In this document: positions 27,314-36,395 of the stretch, one piece after another | Numbering within the stretch: the first letter of the stretch is position 1 | How the letters are laid out: every line of letters begins with the position of its first letter | DNA from: JAKAWQ01 sp963840545 | GTDB taxonomy: Bacteria; Pseudomonadota; Alphaproteobacteria; Acetobacterales; Acetobacteraceae | DNA length: 64,000 nt | Assembly (NCBI GenBank): GCA_963840545.1 | Contig: CAWIZE010000002.1 | Coordinates: 1,116,001-1,180,000 of the forward strand | Reading direction: 5' to 3' | Notes under the pieces: generated by a model | Told to the model about the DNA's origin: nothing | The model's input: the letters and a program-made list of their open reading frames with translations, nothing else | The model's database searches: none | Program-made: the position numbers and the translations under genes

Positions 27314-29857
27314 TCATGCCGCGAGCTCGCCGAAGCCGAGCGCCTGGGCGGCCGGCAGCAGGGCGAAATAGCGGCGCGAGAGGCGGTCGGACAGCGCGCT
27401 GATGCGGGTGCCGATCGCGGCTAGGCGCGGCGGCAGCACGGCGGCCTCGATGCCCTGGTCGGGGCTCGCTTCGAGGCGGGCGACGAGCGCCTGCGTCTCC
27501 GCGAGCAGGGCGGCGGCCTCCTCGGCGAGGCCGGTCTCGGCGCCGGCGGCGATCGATCCGAGCAGGGTGCGGATGGCGGCGAGCTGGAAGGCGAGCGAGC
27601 GGGGATTGGTCTCGTCGGCGAGGACGAGGTCGAGCACCGGCGCCGGCTGGATGAGGGTGAGGTAGCGGCTGCGGTAGGTGATCGCCGAATCGCAGAGATC
27701 GAGCATCAGGGTGAGCCCGGTCTCGATCCTGAGGGGCGGCTCGGCGAGCGCCTGGGCGGCGATGCGGGAGACGGCGAGCCCGCGCTCGAGGCGGCGGCCG
27801 AGCTCGAGGAAGAGCCAGGTGCCGCCGCGGACCATGTTCTCGGCGGCGATGCCGGCGACGATGGTCGAGAAGCGGAGCGACGTCGTCATCGCGTGGGCGA
27901 GCGCATCGAGGCTGCGGCCGACGCGCCCGGCCTCGGCGCGGGCGGCGCGCAGGCTCTGGGTGAAGGCGGCGTACATGTCGGAGGTGAGGCGGTCGCGGGT
28001 GCGCTCGGTGAGGCGGGCGAGCTCCTCGAGGCAGCCATGCACCGCGCCGCCGGCGCGGACCACGGCGAGGAGCTGGGCGGCGAGCGCGGCGGGCGAGGCG
28101 GCGGCGTCGCGGTCGATCAGGCGGGCCTCGATCAGGACGCGGTCGAGGCTCTGGCGCTCGACATATTCGCGCGGCAGGCTGCGGCCGCGCTCGATCCGGG
28201 CCAGCGCCGCGCGGACGAGGCGCGCCGTGTCCTCGAGCCGCTCGACATAGCGGCCGAGCCAGAAGCAATCGTCGGCGACGCGGCTCGGCAGCTCGCCCAC
28301 GGTGCGGCGGATCGGAACCGGCGGCAGGGCGGACATGGTCGGGCCGACGAGGTCGCTGTCCTCGTCGGCGAGCACCCAGACATCCTTGGCGACCCCGCTC
28401 GCAGGCAGCCGGCCGGCGAGGATGTCCGCGGGCTCGATCAGGCGGGCGAGGCCGCCCGGCATGGCGCGCCAGGGCCGCCCGCCGCCATCGCGCTCGCCGC
28501 CCCCCGCGACGAAGAGGCGGAGGATGAGCGGCCGCGGCGCCAGCGACATGGTTTCCTTCGCGCCGCTGCCGACGGGCGTGAAGGAGGGGGCGACCGAGGG
28601 GGCGGGCGGGGCGGTCGCGGCATAATCCCACGGCCGATGGCGGAGCCGGGCCTCGATCCCGCGCCATTCCTCGGGGCTGAGCGCGGCGGGGGCGAGCGCC
28701 GGCGCCCCGCCCTCGAGGGCCGGGCGGAGGAGCCAGGACTCCGGGGCGGCGAGGAAGCGGGCGAGCGCGGCGGGATCGCCGAGCCAGAGCGTTTCGACCG
28801 CGGGGATGCGCAGCTCCTCGGCGAGCAGGCGGCGGCAGAGCGCGGGCAGGAAGGCGGCGAGTGCCGGGGCTTCGAGCAGGTCGGCGCCGGGATGGTTGAC
28901 GATCCGCACCGCGCCCTCGCGCATCGCCGCCATCAGCCCGACGACGCCGTTCGGGCTGCTCGCCTGCAGCTCGAGCGGATCGAGGGTGGCCCCGGGCAGG
29001 CGGCGCAGCAGCACGTCGATCTGCTGGAGGCCCTTGAGGGTTTTGAGGAAGACGACGCCGGAGCGGACGGTGAGGTCCGCGCCCTCGACCAGCGCCGAGC
29101 CGAGGGCACGCGAGAGGAGCATGTGCTCGTACCAGAGCGGGTCGTCGGTGCCGGGCGAGAGCAGCGCGATGCCGGGATAGGCGCGGCCGGCGGGGGCAAG
29201 GCGGTAGAGCGCGTCCTGCCAGAACTCGAAGAAGGGGCGAAGGGGCGCGACCTCGGCGCCGCGGAAGAGCTCCGGGACGACGCGGCCGAGCAGGCGGCGG
29301 TTCTCCTGGGCGAGGCCGAGGCCGGAGGGGCCCGCGACCCGGTCGGCAAGCACGCGCCAGGCGCCGTCCGGGCCGCGGATGAGATCGGCGGCGCAGAGCT
29401 GGAGGTCGGGTGGGGGGAGTGGTGCCGCGCTGTGGCAGGGCCGGAGGAAGCCGGGATTGGCGAAGACGAGCGCGGGCGGAAGCCAGCCCTCGGCGAGCAC
29501 GCGCTGGGGGCCGTAGAGGTCGGCGAGGATCGCCCCCAATAGCCGCGCGCGCTGGACCAGGCCGGCCTCGAGCGCGGCGAACTCGGCGCTGGCGAGCGGC
29601 AGCGGCACGGGATCGCAGCGCCATAATTTTCCGGCCTCGCCCCCGCCGGGCAGGACGGCGGCGACGCCCTCCTCCTCGAAGGCGAGGTCGAGGCGGCGGG
29701 CGCGCTCGGCGAGGCCGCCTTCGCCGAGGGCGGCGACGCCGCCGAGGACCGGGCGCCAGTGCGGGCGAAGCCGGCCCTGGCCATCGACCATCTCGTCGAT
29801 GCCGCCAAAGAAGGGGCCGCCAAAGAAGGGGCCGCCGGAGAAAGGCGCGTCGTTCAT
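27314..29857 (-). CDS. Circularly permuted ATP-grasp / alpha-E fusion protein
   Basis: 847 residues from ATG 29857. Residues about 20-520 are a circularly permuted type 2 ATP-grasp domain (DUF404/DUF407; 'LSPGTDDPLWYEHMLLSRAL', 'LKTLKGLQQIDVLLRR', 'NHPGADLLEAPALAAFLPAL'). Residues about 540-845 are an alpha-E domain (DUF403; 'DDCFWLGRYVERLEDTARLV', 'ENMVRGGTWLFLELGRRLERG'). ATP-grasp enzymes join amine and acid through an acyl phosphate. The N-terminus has a short 'FFGGP' repeat coded by 15-bp units. It lies between the two transglutaminase genes. The same two domains occur as separate proteins across the divergent promoter at 33.4-35.9 kb. Confidence 0.9.
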   Translation of the reverse strand: MNDAPFSGGPFFGGPFFGGIDEMVDGQGRLRPHWRPVLGGVAALGEGGLAERARRLDLAFEEEGVAAVLPGGGEAGKLWRCDPVPLPLASAEFAALEAGLVQRARLLGAILADLYGPQRVLAEGWLPPALVFANPGFLRPCHSAAPLPPPDLQLCAADLIRGPDGAWRVLADRVAGPSGLGLAQENRRLLGRVVPELFRGAEVAPLRPFFEFWQDALYRLAPAGRAYPGIALLSPGTDDPLWYEHMLLSRALGSALVEGADLTVRSGVVFLKTLKGLQQIDVLLRRLPGATLDPLELQASSPNGVVGLMAAMREGAVRIVNHPGADLLEAPALAAFLPALCRRLLAEELRIPAVETLWLGDPAALARFLAAPESWLLRPALEGGAPALAPAALSPEEWRGIEARLRHRPWDYAATAPPAPSVAPSFTPVGSGAKETMSLAPRPLILRLFVAGGGERDGGGRPWRAMPGGLARLIEPADILAGRLPASGVAKDVWVLADEDSDLVGPTMSALPPVPIRRTVGELPSRVADDCFWLGRYVERLEDTARLVRAALARIERGRSLPREYVERQSLDRVLIEARLIDRDAAASPAALAAQLLAVVRAGGAVHGCLEELARLTERTRDRLTSDMYAAFTQSLRAARAEAGRVGRSLDALAHAMTTSLRFSTIVAGIAAENMVRGGTWLFLELGRRLERGLAVSRIAAQALAEPPLRIETGLTLMLDLCDSAITYRSRYLTLIQPAPVLDLVLADETNPRSLAFQLAAIRTLLGSIAAGAETGLAEEAAALLAETQALVARLEASPDQGIEAAVLPPRLAAIGTRISALSDRLSRRYFALLPAAQALGFGELAA
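29804..29848. repeat. 15-bp tandem repeat at the start of the fusion gene
   Basis: About three copies of GGGGCCGCCAAAGAA on the plus strand, encoding GGPFF units near the N-terminus of the ATP-grasp/alpha-E fusion. In phase with codons. Confidence 0.85.
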
Positions 29858-29876
29858 GGGCAGAGGCACGATATCG

Positions 29877-32800
29877 TTAGGGGAGGGCGCGGAGATCGAG
29901 CGTGCGGGGATGTTCGCGGCCATCCGCGTCCGCTCGGGCGGCGCGCGGCTCCTCCATCCGGCCGGGGGTGTGGCCGAACGGGAAAAAGCGGGCGCGGCGG
30001 CGGGACTCGGCCTCGCCCGCGTTGACCGGGAAGCGCTCGTAGCTGCGCCCGCCCGGGTGGGCGGAATGATAGGTGAGGCCGCCGAGGCTGCGTCCGTTCC
30101 AGCGATCGTAGAGGTCGAAGACGAGCGGGGTCTGGATGCCGATGGTGGGGTGGAGCGCGGCCGGCGGGGCCCAGGCCTTGAAGCGGACGCCGGCGACGTA
30201 GAGCCCCGCGGTCTCGGTCGGCGCGAGCGGCACCGCGGCGCCGTTGCAGGCGAGCACGAAGCGCTCCGGGGAGAAGCCGGTGACCCGCGCCTCGACCCGC
30301 TCGACCGAGCTGTCGACATAGCGGACCGTGCCGCCGGGGGCCGCCTCCTCGCCCAGCACGTGCCAGGGCTCGAGCGCGTGGCGGAGCGAGAGGGTCATGT
30401 CGTGGGCGGTGACGGCGCCGATCTCGGGGAAACGGAACTCGAGATGGGGCGCGAACCAGGCGGGATCGAGGGGAAAGCCGCGCCCGGCGAGCTCGGCCAG
30501 CGCATCGGCGAAGTCGGCCTCGACGTAATGGCGGAGCATGAAATCGTCGCCGAGGCGGCTGCCCCAGCGGATCAGGCGGCGCTCGTAGGGCGCCTCCCAG
30601 AAGGCGGCCAGCGCCGCGCGCATCAGCAGCATCTGCACCGCCGAGAGCTCGGGATGCGGCGGCATCTCGAAGGCGCGGAACTCGACCAGGCCCTGGCGGC
30701 CGGCCGGCCCGTCGGGGGCGTAGAGCTTGTCGATGCAGAACTCGGTGCGGTGGGTGTTGCCGGTCGCATCGACGAGGAGGTTGCGGAAGATGCGGTCGAC
30801 GACCCACGGCCCGGCCGCGCCGCCCGGGTGGACCTCAGCGAAGGCGATGTCGATCTCGTGGAGCTGGTCCTCGCGCGCCTCGTCGAGGCGCGGGTGCTGG
30901 CTGGTCGGGCCGATGAAGAGGCCGCTGAAGAGGTAGGAGAGGGCGGGGTGGTTGTGCCAGAAGCCGATCAGCGAGCGCAGCAGGTCGGGGCGGCGGAGAA
31001 AGGGGCTCGCCGCCGGTTCGGCCGCCCCCATCACCACGTGGTTGCCGCCGCCGGTGCCGACATGGCTGCCGTCGAGCATGAATTTCTCGGCCGCCAGCCC
31101 CTCCTCGCGGGCGATGCGGTAGAGCTCCCCGGTGCGGCGGACCTGCTCGGAGAAGCTCCGCGCGGGCGGGATATTGACCTCGAGCACGCCGGGATCGGGG
31201 GTGACGGAGAAATGGACGAGGCGCGGATCGCGCGGCGGCAGGTAGCCCTCGAGGACCACCTTGCGGTCGAGCTCGGCGGCGGTGTCCTCGATCGCGGCGG
31301 CGAGGTCGAGCCAGTCCTCGGCGGCGAAGAGCGGGGGGAAGAAGATGTGGAGCTTGCCCTCGCGCGGCTCGATGGCGAGCGCGGTGCGCACGATGTCGGG
31401 CTCCTCGCGGCCGATTTCGGGCGCCGGCTGGGCGACGGGGCGGAAGAGGCCGGACTCGAGGCCGCCAGGGCCGCTTTCGGGGCGGGCCACGCGCCAGGGG
31501 ACACGGTGAAACAGCTGCGCCGGGGGCAAAGGCGGGCGGGGGGCGAAGGGATCGGGCGCGGTCTCCTGCTCGAGCCGCTCGGGCGAGACCCAGGGCAGGC
31601 TTTCGAGCGGCAGGCGCAGCCCGATCGGCGAATCGCCCGGGACGAGGAACATCTCGCCGGCGCGGAAGAACCATTTGCCGGACTGCCAGCGCCGCGCGCC
31701 GTTGTTGGCGGCGCGGCGGAGCGGCAGCACGCTGCCCGCGGCGGCGGCGAGGCCGCGGCCGAAGACGCGCGCCAGGCGGGCGCGCTCGAGCGGATCGGCG
31801 AGCATGCTCGCCTCGGCGAGCACGTTGGCGGGCAGGCGCTTCTCCCGCCAGAGGTAGTAGTGCACGTCCTCGTGGGCGGCGAGCAGGAAGGCGGGATCGA
31901 TCTGCAGGCGCTCGGCGAGGAGGGCGGCGAAACGCGCGGCGTCGGCGGGCGTTGCCGTATCGGTGTCCTCGTCGGCCGCGAAAAGCTCGGGGCGGCGCCA
32001 GGCCGGCTCGCCGTCGGCGCGGCCATGGGCGAACAGCGCCCAGCGCGGCAATTGCTCGCCGGGGTAATGCTTGCCGAGCGTGTATTGCAGGGCGGCGCCG
32101 GGCATCCAGAGAGGGGCGAGGCGGCGGAGCACCCGGCCGGCATAGCGCCGCTTGGTCGGGCCGAGGGCGGTCGTGTTCCATTCCGCGGCGTCGCGGTCGG
32201 TGGCGGCGACGAAGGTCGGCTCGCCGCCCATCGTCAGCTGGATGCCCGAGCGCTCCATGACGCGGTCGAGACGCTCGCCGGCTTCGCCGATCGCGCGCCA
32301 GGCGGGCGCGGCATAGGGCTTGGTGACGCGCGGGGTCTCGCGGATCCGCCGCACCTCCATGTGGTGGTCGAACGCGACCTCGCTGGGCTCCACCATGCCG
32401 GTGATCGGGGCGGCCGAGATCGGATCGGGGCTGGCGGCGAGCGGGATATGGCCCTCGCCGGCGAGCAGGCCGGAGGTGGCGTCGAGCCCGACCCAGCCGG
32501 CGCCGGGAAGATAGATTTCGGCCCAGGCGTGGAGGTCGGTGAAGTCGGACGCCGGGCCGGGCGGGCCTTCGAGCGGTTTCTCGTCCGGCACCAGCTGGAT
32601 CAGGTAGCCGGAGACGAAGCGGGCGGCGAATCCGAGGTGGCGCAGCGCCTGGACCAGCACCCAGGCGGAATCGCGGCAGGAGCCCCGGGCCTTGCCGAGC
32701 GTCTCCTCGACCGCCCAGATGCCCGGCTCCGGGCGCACGATATAGGCGATGCGGTCGCGCACCCGGCAGTTGAGCTCGATCAGCATCTCGACGGTCCGCA

Positions 32801-33215
32801 CCGGACCAGGCGGGGCTTCGGCGAGCAGGGCGGCGAGCAGGGGGCCCGCTGCGGCCCCGGCGCGATAGGGAAGGAGCTCCTGGCCGAGCAGCGGCTCATA
32901 GGCGAAGGGCCAGGTCTCGGCCTCCGGCTCGAGGAAGAAATCGAACGGGTTGATCGTCGCCATGTCGGCGATGAGGTCGACCCCGACCGTGAATTCCTGC
33001 ACCCGCTCGGGGAACACCACGCGGGCGAGGAAGTTGCCCTGCGGGTCCTGCTGCCAGTTGAGGAAGTGCGGGTCGGGCGCCACCGCCAGCGCGTAGGAGA
33101 GGATCGGCGTGCGGGCGTGCGGCGCCGGGCGCAGGCGGATCACCTGCGGCCCGAGCGCGACCAGCCGATCGTAACGGTAGGTGGTGCGGTGGGTCAGGGC
33201 GGCGTGGATCGACAT
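29877..33215 (-). CDS. Large transglutaminase-like protein with DUF2126 domain
   Basis: 1112 residues. An N-terminal beta domain (1-80) is followed by a transglutaminase core with Cys180 ('ARGSCRDSAW'), His229 ('DLHAWAEIYLPG') and Asp245 ('GLDATSG'), and then the long DUF2126 region (about 300-1110), which resembles the catalytic core of COOH-NH2 ligases ('LTMGGEPTFVA', 'DGSHVGTGGGNHVVMG', 'VEFRAFEMPPHPELSAVQ'). The domain plan is standard for this family. First gene of the minus-strand operon, 19 bp before the ATP-grasp/alpha-E fusion. Predicted role: peptide ligation or hydrolysis with its neighbours in an uncharacterised pathway. Confidence 0.9.
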   Translation of the reverse strand: MSIHAALTHRTTYRYDRLVALGPQVIRLRPAPHARTPILSYALAVAPDPHFLNWQQDPQGNFLARVVFPERVQEFTVGVDLIADMATINPFDFFLEPEAETWPFAYEPLLGQELLPYRAGAAAGPLLAALLAEAPPGPVRTVEMLIELNCRVRDRIAYIVRPEPGIWAVEETLGKARGSCRDSAWVLVQALRHLGFAARFVSGYLIQLVPDEKPLEGPPGPASDFTDLHAWAEIYLPGAGWVGLDATSGLLAGEGHIPLAASPDPISAAPITGMVEPSEVAFDHHMEVRRIRETPRVTKPYAAPAWRAIGEAGERLDRVMERSGIQLTMGGEPTFVAATDRDAAEWNTTALGPTKRRYAGRVLRRLAPLWMPGAALQYTLGKHYPGEQLPRWALFAHGRADGEPAWRRPELFAADEDTDTATPADAARFAALLAERLQIDPAFLLAAHEDVHYYLWREKRLPANVLAEASMLADPLERARLARVFGRGLAAAAGSVLPLRRAANNGARRWQSGKWFFRAGEMFLVPGDSPIGLRLPLESLPWVSPERLEQETAPDPFAPRPPLPPAQLFHRVPWRVARPESGPGGLESGLFRPVAQPAPEIGREEPDIVRTALAIEPREGKLHIFFPPLFAAEDWLDLAAAIEDTAAELDRKVVLEGYLPPRDPRLVHFSVTPDPGVLEVNIPPARSFSEQVRRTGELYRIAREEGLAAEKFMLDGSHVGTGGGNHVVMGAAEPAASPFLRRPDLLRSLIGFWHNHPALSYLFSGLFIGPTSQHPRLDEAREDQLHEIDIAFAEVHPGGAAGPWVVDRIFRNLLVDATGNTHRTEFCIDKLYAPDGPAGRQGLVEFRAFEMPPHPELSAVQMLLMRAALAAFWEAPYERRLIRWGSRLGDDFMLRHYVEADFADALAELAGRGFPLDPAWFAPHLEFRFPEIGAVTAHDMTLSLRHALEPWHVLGEEAAPGGTVRYVDSSVERVEARVTGFSPERFVLACNGAAVPLAPTETAGLYVAGVRFKAWAPPAALHPTIGIQTPLVFDLYDRWNGRSLGGLTYHSAHPGGRSYERFPVNAGEAESRRRARFFPFGHTPGRMEEPRAARADADGREHPRTLDLRALP

Positions 33216-33262
33216 GCGGGGGGGCGCTCAGGCTTGAGGGAGGCGCGATAGTGCCTAAACGT

Positions 33263-33301
33263 GCCCGGCGCGGCGAGCCCGGATTTCTCGCCCCGCCGGG
33301 C
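33263..33301. promoter_or_regulatory. Long stem-loop in the divergent intergenic region
   Basis: GCCCGGCGCGGCGAG (33263-33277) pairs with CTCGCCCCGCCGGGC (33287-33301) over 15 bp with one mismatch and a 9-base loop. It lies between the two halves of the amidoligase island, in the gap that must hold both promoters. Confidence 0.6.
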
Positions 33302-33398
33302 CAGGGCGTTGCGGGGGGAAAGCGGCTTCCTTCGGGTTCCGCGAAGCGTGTAGGCTTGTTGCGCCGTGTCAACCCGCCGCGGCAGGGAAGACCCAACG

Positions 33399-34889
33399 AT
33401 GGACCTGCCAGCCGAAGATCCCTTCCTTGGCTATGATTGCGGCCCGTTCTTCTGCGAGCTCGCCGCCGGCCGGGAGGGGGATCGCGGGGCCGCTTCGCTG
33501 ATCCGTCGCCGCATCGCCGCCATCGGCCTGGCCAGCCTGCGCAACCGCGCGCGGGCGGCCGAGACCGACCTCTTCAACCTCGGCATCACCTTCACCGTCT
33601 ATTCCGAGGCCAACGCGATCGACCGGATCCTGCCGTTCGACTGCATCCCGCGCCTGGTCACCGCGGCGGAGTGGGCGCATCTCGATCGCGGGGTGCGCCA
33701 GCGGGTGGCGGCGCTCAACGCCTTCCTCGAGGATATCTACCACGCGCGGCACATCCTCAAGGACGGCGTGGTGCCGGCCGACCTCGTGCTCGGCAATGCG
33801 AACTACCGCCGCGAGATGGAGGAGTTCCCGGTCCGCTTCGGGACCTATGTGCACATCGCCGGGATCGACATCGTGCGCGACGAGGCGGGCGAATTCCGCG
33901 TGCTCGAGGACAATGCGCGCACCCCCTCGGGGGTTTCCTACGTGGTCGAGAACCGCCACCTGATGCTGCGCGCCTTCCCCGACCTGATGGCCGGCATGCG
34001 GCTCGTCCCGGTCGATGATTACGGCCAGCGGCTGCGCGCGGCACTCTCCGAGATCGCGCCGGGCGAGGTGCTCGATCCGCAGGTCGTGCTGCTCTCGCCC
34101 GGGATCTACAATTCGGCCTATTTCGAGCACGTCTTCCTGGCCCGCGAGATGGGCGTGCCGCTGGTCGAGGGGCGCGACCTCCATGTCGAGAACGACCGCG
34201 TCTTCATGCAGACCATCGCCGGGCCGCGGCCGGTGCACACGATCTACCGGCGGATCGGCGACGACTTCCTCGACCCCACCGTGTTCCGCCCCGACAGCAT
34301 GATCGGCGTGCCCGGGCTGATCGCCGCCTGGCGGCGCGGGCATGTGGCGCTGGCCAACGCGGTCGGCACCGGGGTCGCCGACGACAAGGCGATCTATGCC
34401 TATATGCCGCGGATCATCCGCTATTATTTCGGCGAGGACGCGATCCTGCCGAATGTCGATACGCATATCTGCCGCGAGCCGGCGGGGCTCAGATACACGC
34501 TCGATCATCTCGCCGAGCTGGTCGTCAAGCCGGTGGGCGAATCGGGGGGCTACGGGATCACCATCGGCCCGCGCGCGTCGCTCGCCGAGCTCGAGCGGGC
34601 GCGGGCGGCGCTCGCGGCCGACCCGGCCAACTGGATCAGCCAGCCGGTGGTCGGGCTTTCCGTCGGGCCGACGCTCTGCGAGGAAGGGATCCGGGCGCGG
34701 CATCTCGATCTCCGTCCCTTCGCCGTCACGGGACGGGAGAGCTGGGTGCTGCCGGGCGGGCTGACGCGGGTCGCGCTCAAGCATGGGAGCCTGATCGTCA
34801 ATTCCTCGCAGGGCGGCGGCTCGAAGGATACCTGGGTCTTGGCCGAGGGGGCGCCGGCCGATGGACCGCCGAGCGGGGCGCCGGCGTGA
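33399..34889 (+). CDS. Circularly permuted type 2 ATP-grasp protein
   Basis: 496 residues from ATG 33399 ('MDLPAEDPFLGYDCGPFFCE'). Matches the stand-alone DUF404/DUF407 family throughout: 'NLGITFTVYSEANAIDRILPFD', 'LEDNARTPSGVSYVVENR', 'LLSPGIYNSAYFEHVFLARE', 'PVGESGGYGITIGP'. ATP-dependent carboxylate-amine ligase by fold; substrate unknown. Its stop overlaps the start of the alpha-E gene by ATGA. Divergent from the DUF2126 gene. Confidence 0.92.
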   Translation: MDLPAEDPFLGYDCGPFFCELAAGREGDRGAASLIRRRIAAIGLASLRNRARAAETDLFNLGITFTVYSEANAIDRILPFDCIPRLVTAAEWAHLDRGVRQRVAALNAFLEDIYHARHILKDGVVPADLVLGNANYRREMEEFPVRFGTYVHIAGIDIVRDEAGEFRVLEDNARTPSGVSYVVENRHLMLRAFPDLMAGMRLVPVDDYGQRLRAALSEIAPGEVLDPQVVLLSPGIYNSAYFEHVFLAREMGVPLVEGRDLHVENDRVFMQTIAGPRPVHTIYRRIGDDFLDPTVFRPDSMIGVPGLIAAWRRGHVALANAVGTGVADDKAIYAYMPRIIRYYFGEDAILPNVDTHICREPAGLRYTLDHLAELVVKPVGESGGYGITIGPRASLAELERARAALAADPANWISQPVVGLSVGPTLCEEGIRARHLDLRPFAVTGRESWVLPGGLTRVALKHGSLIVNSSQGGGSKDTWVLAEGAPADGPPSGAPA

Positions 34890-35922
34890 ACCTGGCGCCG
34901 CCGCTGCTCGCGCGCTACGCCGAAAGCCTGTTCTGGATGGCCCGCTATCTCGAGCGGGTGGAGAACCTCGCCCGCCTGATCGAGGTCACGTACACCTTCG
35001 AAAGCCCGGGGCGCGAGAGCGAATCCTGGTACGCCCTGGTGCGCATCAATGCCGACGAGGAGAGTTTCTCGCGCGCGCACGGCACCGCCGACCCCGAGGC
35101 GATCAAGCGCTTCTACCTGACCGAGGCGGACAACCCGACCTCGATCCCGGCGGCGATCGAGGCGGCGCGGACCAATGCCCGCGTGGTCAGGCCGCTGATC
35201 AGCACCGAGATGTGGAAGCAGCTCAACCAGTTCCACCACGCGCTCACCGCGATCGCGCCGGCGGAGCTCGAGGGCGACGCGCTCTCGCGCCTCGCCGACC
35301 GCATCCGCGAGGGCGTGCAGGCGCAGACCGGCATCACCGAGGGCACGTTCTTCCGTGACCAGAGCTGGCATTTCTACGAGCTAGGCAGGCTTATCGAGCG
35401 CGCCGACCAGACCACGCGGCTGCTCGACATCAAGTTCCACGTGCTGGTGCCCTACGCGCGCGAGGAGCGGCGGGTGGTCGAGCTTGCGCAATGGGGCTCG
35501 GTGCTGCGGGCGGCGGCCGGGTATCACGCGTTCCGGCGCGTCGCCCCGGTCGATTTTTCCCCAGCCGACGTCGTCGCCTTCCTGCTCACCGACGGGTCCT
35601 TCCCACGCAGCGTCCGGCTCTGCCTCGAGGAGATCGAGCGGCATCTCGCCAGCTTGCGCGTCCGCCACGGGCTCGGCGGCACGCGCGCGGCGCTCGAGCA
35701 GGCGGAGGAGCTGCGCGCGCTGATCGCCGGGGCCGAGACGGAGCGGCTCTCCGCCGGCGGGCTGCACGCCTTCCTCGACAACCTCCAGCGCGGGCTGATC
35801 CGGCTGGCCGCGGAGATCGGCACCGCCTTCTTCCGCGACTGGCGGCCGCTGGCGCCGGATCAGGGACAGCCGGGCAGGACCAGGACCAGGACCAGGCGCA
35901 GTCGCAATCGCAGCGCGGCTGA
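34886..35922 (+). CDS. Alpha-E domain protein, probable one-base loss near the end
   Basis: The alpha-E (DUF403) domain runs from 'ARYAESLFWMARYLERVENL' to 'FFRDWRPLAP' near residue 327, where the family normally ends. In the literal sequence the frame then stays open to 36490, passing through a 6-bp repeat and over the whole of the next gene in a different frame, which is implausible. If one base is restored near 35870-35880, the repeat reads as (QD)n/(QS)n and the gene stops at 35920-35922. The end given assumes this. The start overlaps the ATP-grasp stop. All-helical partner of the ATP-grasp protein; exact role unknown. Confidence 0.82.
35876..35914. repeat. 6-bp tandem repeat at the end of the alpha-E gene
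   Basis: Copies of CAGGAC, decaying into CAGTCG/CAATCG. It is the place where the alpha-E reading frame seems to be lost. Confidence 0.8.
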
Positions 35923-35966
35923 GGCGCCTTCTCGCCGTCTCCGCCGGGCCGTGGCATGGTTGGCGC

Positions 35967-36305
35967 ATGATGACGAGACCAGGGAAAGCCCGGCGCCTTC
36001 GCGCGCTCGCGGCGGCGGCGATCCTCTGTATCGCGGGTTCGGCGCGGCCCGCGCCGGCCGCCGCCGCGACCATCATGTTCCGCTGCGCCAACACCGAGAG
36101 CGGCGCCCGCTGGACGCTGCAATTCGATTCCGCAAACGCAACGGTGGACGGCTACCCGGCGACGGTCGGGCAGCGCCTGATCGCCTGGCACGACACGCAA
36201 GATCAGGGCTTCTACACGCTCGACCGGAGCAGCGGCGATCTCAAGATCGTCCGCGGCTCGAGCATGGGCGGGTGGGAGCTGCACGCGATCTGCCACCGGC
36301 AGTAA
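35967..36305 (+). CDS. Small exported hypothetical protein
   Basis: 112 residues. Signal peptide at residues 1-33 (basic 'RPGKARRLR', hydrophobic 'ALAAAAILCIAG', cleavage near 'APAAAA'). The mature part has a possible disulfide pair (Cys in 'MFRCANT' and 'HAICHRQ') and the pattern 'YPATVGQRLIAWHDTQDQGFY'. No family is recognised. It follows the alpha-E gene by 44 bp on the same strand, so it may belong to the split amidoligase unit. Confidence 0.65.
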   Translation: MMTRPGKARRLRALAAAAILCIAGSARPAPAAAATIMFRCANTESGARWTLQFDSANATVDGYPATVGQRLIAWHDTQDQGFYTLDRSSGDLKIVRGSSMGGWELHAICHRQ

Positions 36306-36395
36306 GGCCGGGGGGCTCTGCCCCCTTGGAACCCCCGCCAAATGGATGGGGTCCAGGGCCTCAGGCCCTGGCAGGGGTCCAGGGGACAGCGTCCC
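36306..36395. repeat. GC-rich palindromic element, family 1 copy 2
   Basis: Hairpins GGGGGGCTCTGCCCCC, CCAGGGCCTCAGGCCCTGG and CCAGGGGACAGCGTCCCCTGG in a row, separated by AACCCCCGCCAAATGGATGGGGT. It lies between convergent genes; the last hairpin encodes the C-terminal end of the PhyH-like protein. Confidence 0.8.

Noticed and set aside
29799..33251. Long open frame of 1150 codons on the plus strand
   Set aside because: It is antisense to the DUF2126 transglutaminase gene, has low-complexity Gly/Arg/Glu composition and no domain. Such shadows are common in high-GC DNA; the same applies to long antisense frames at 1429-3255, 8654-10915 and 21865-24546.
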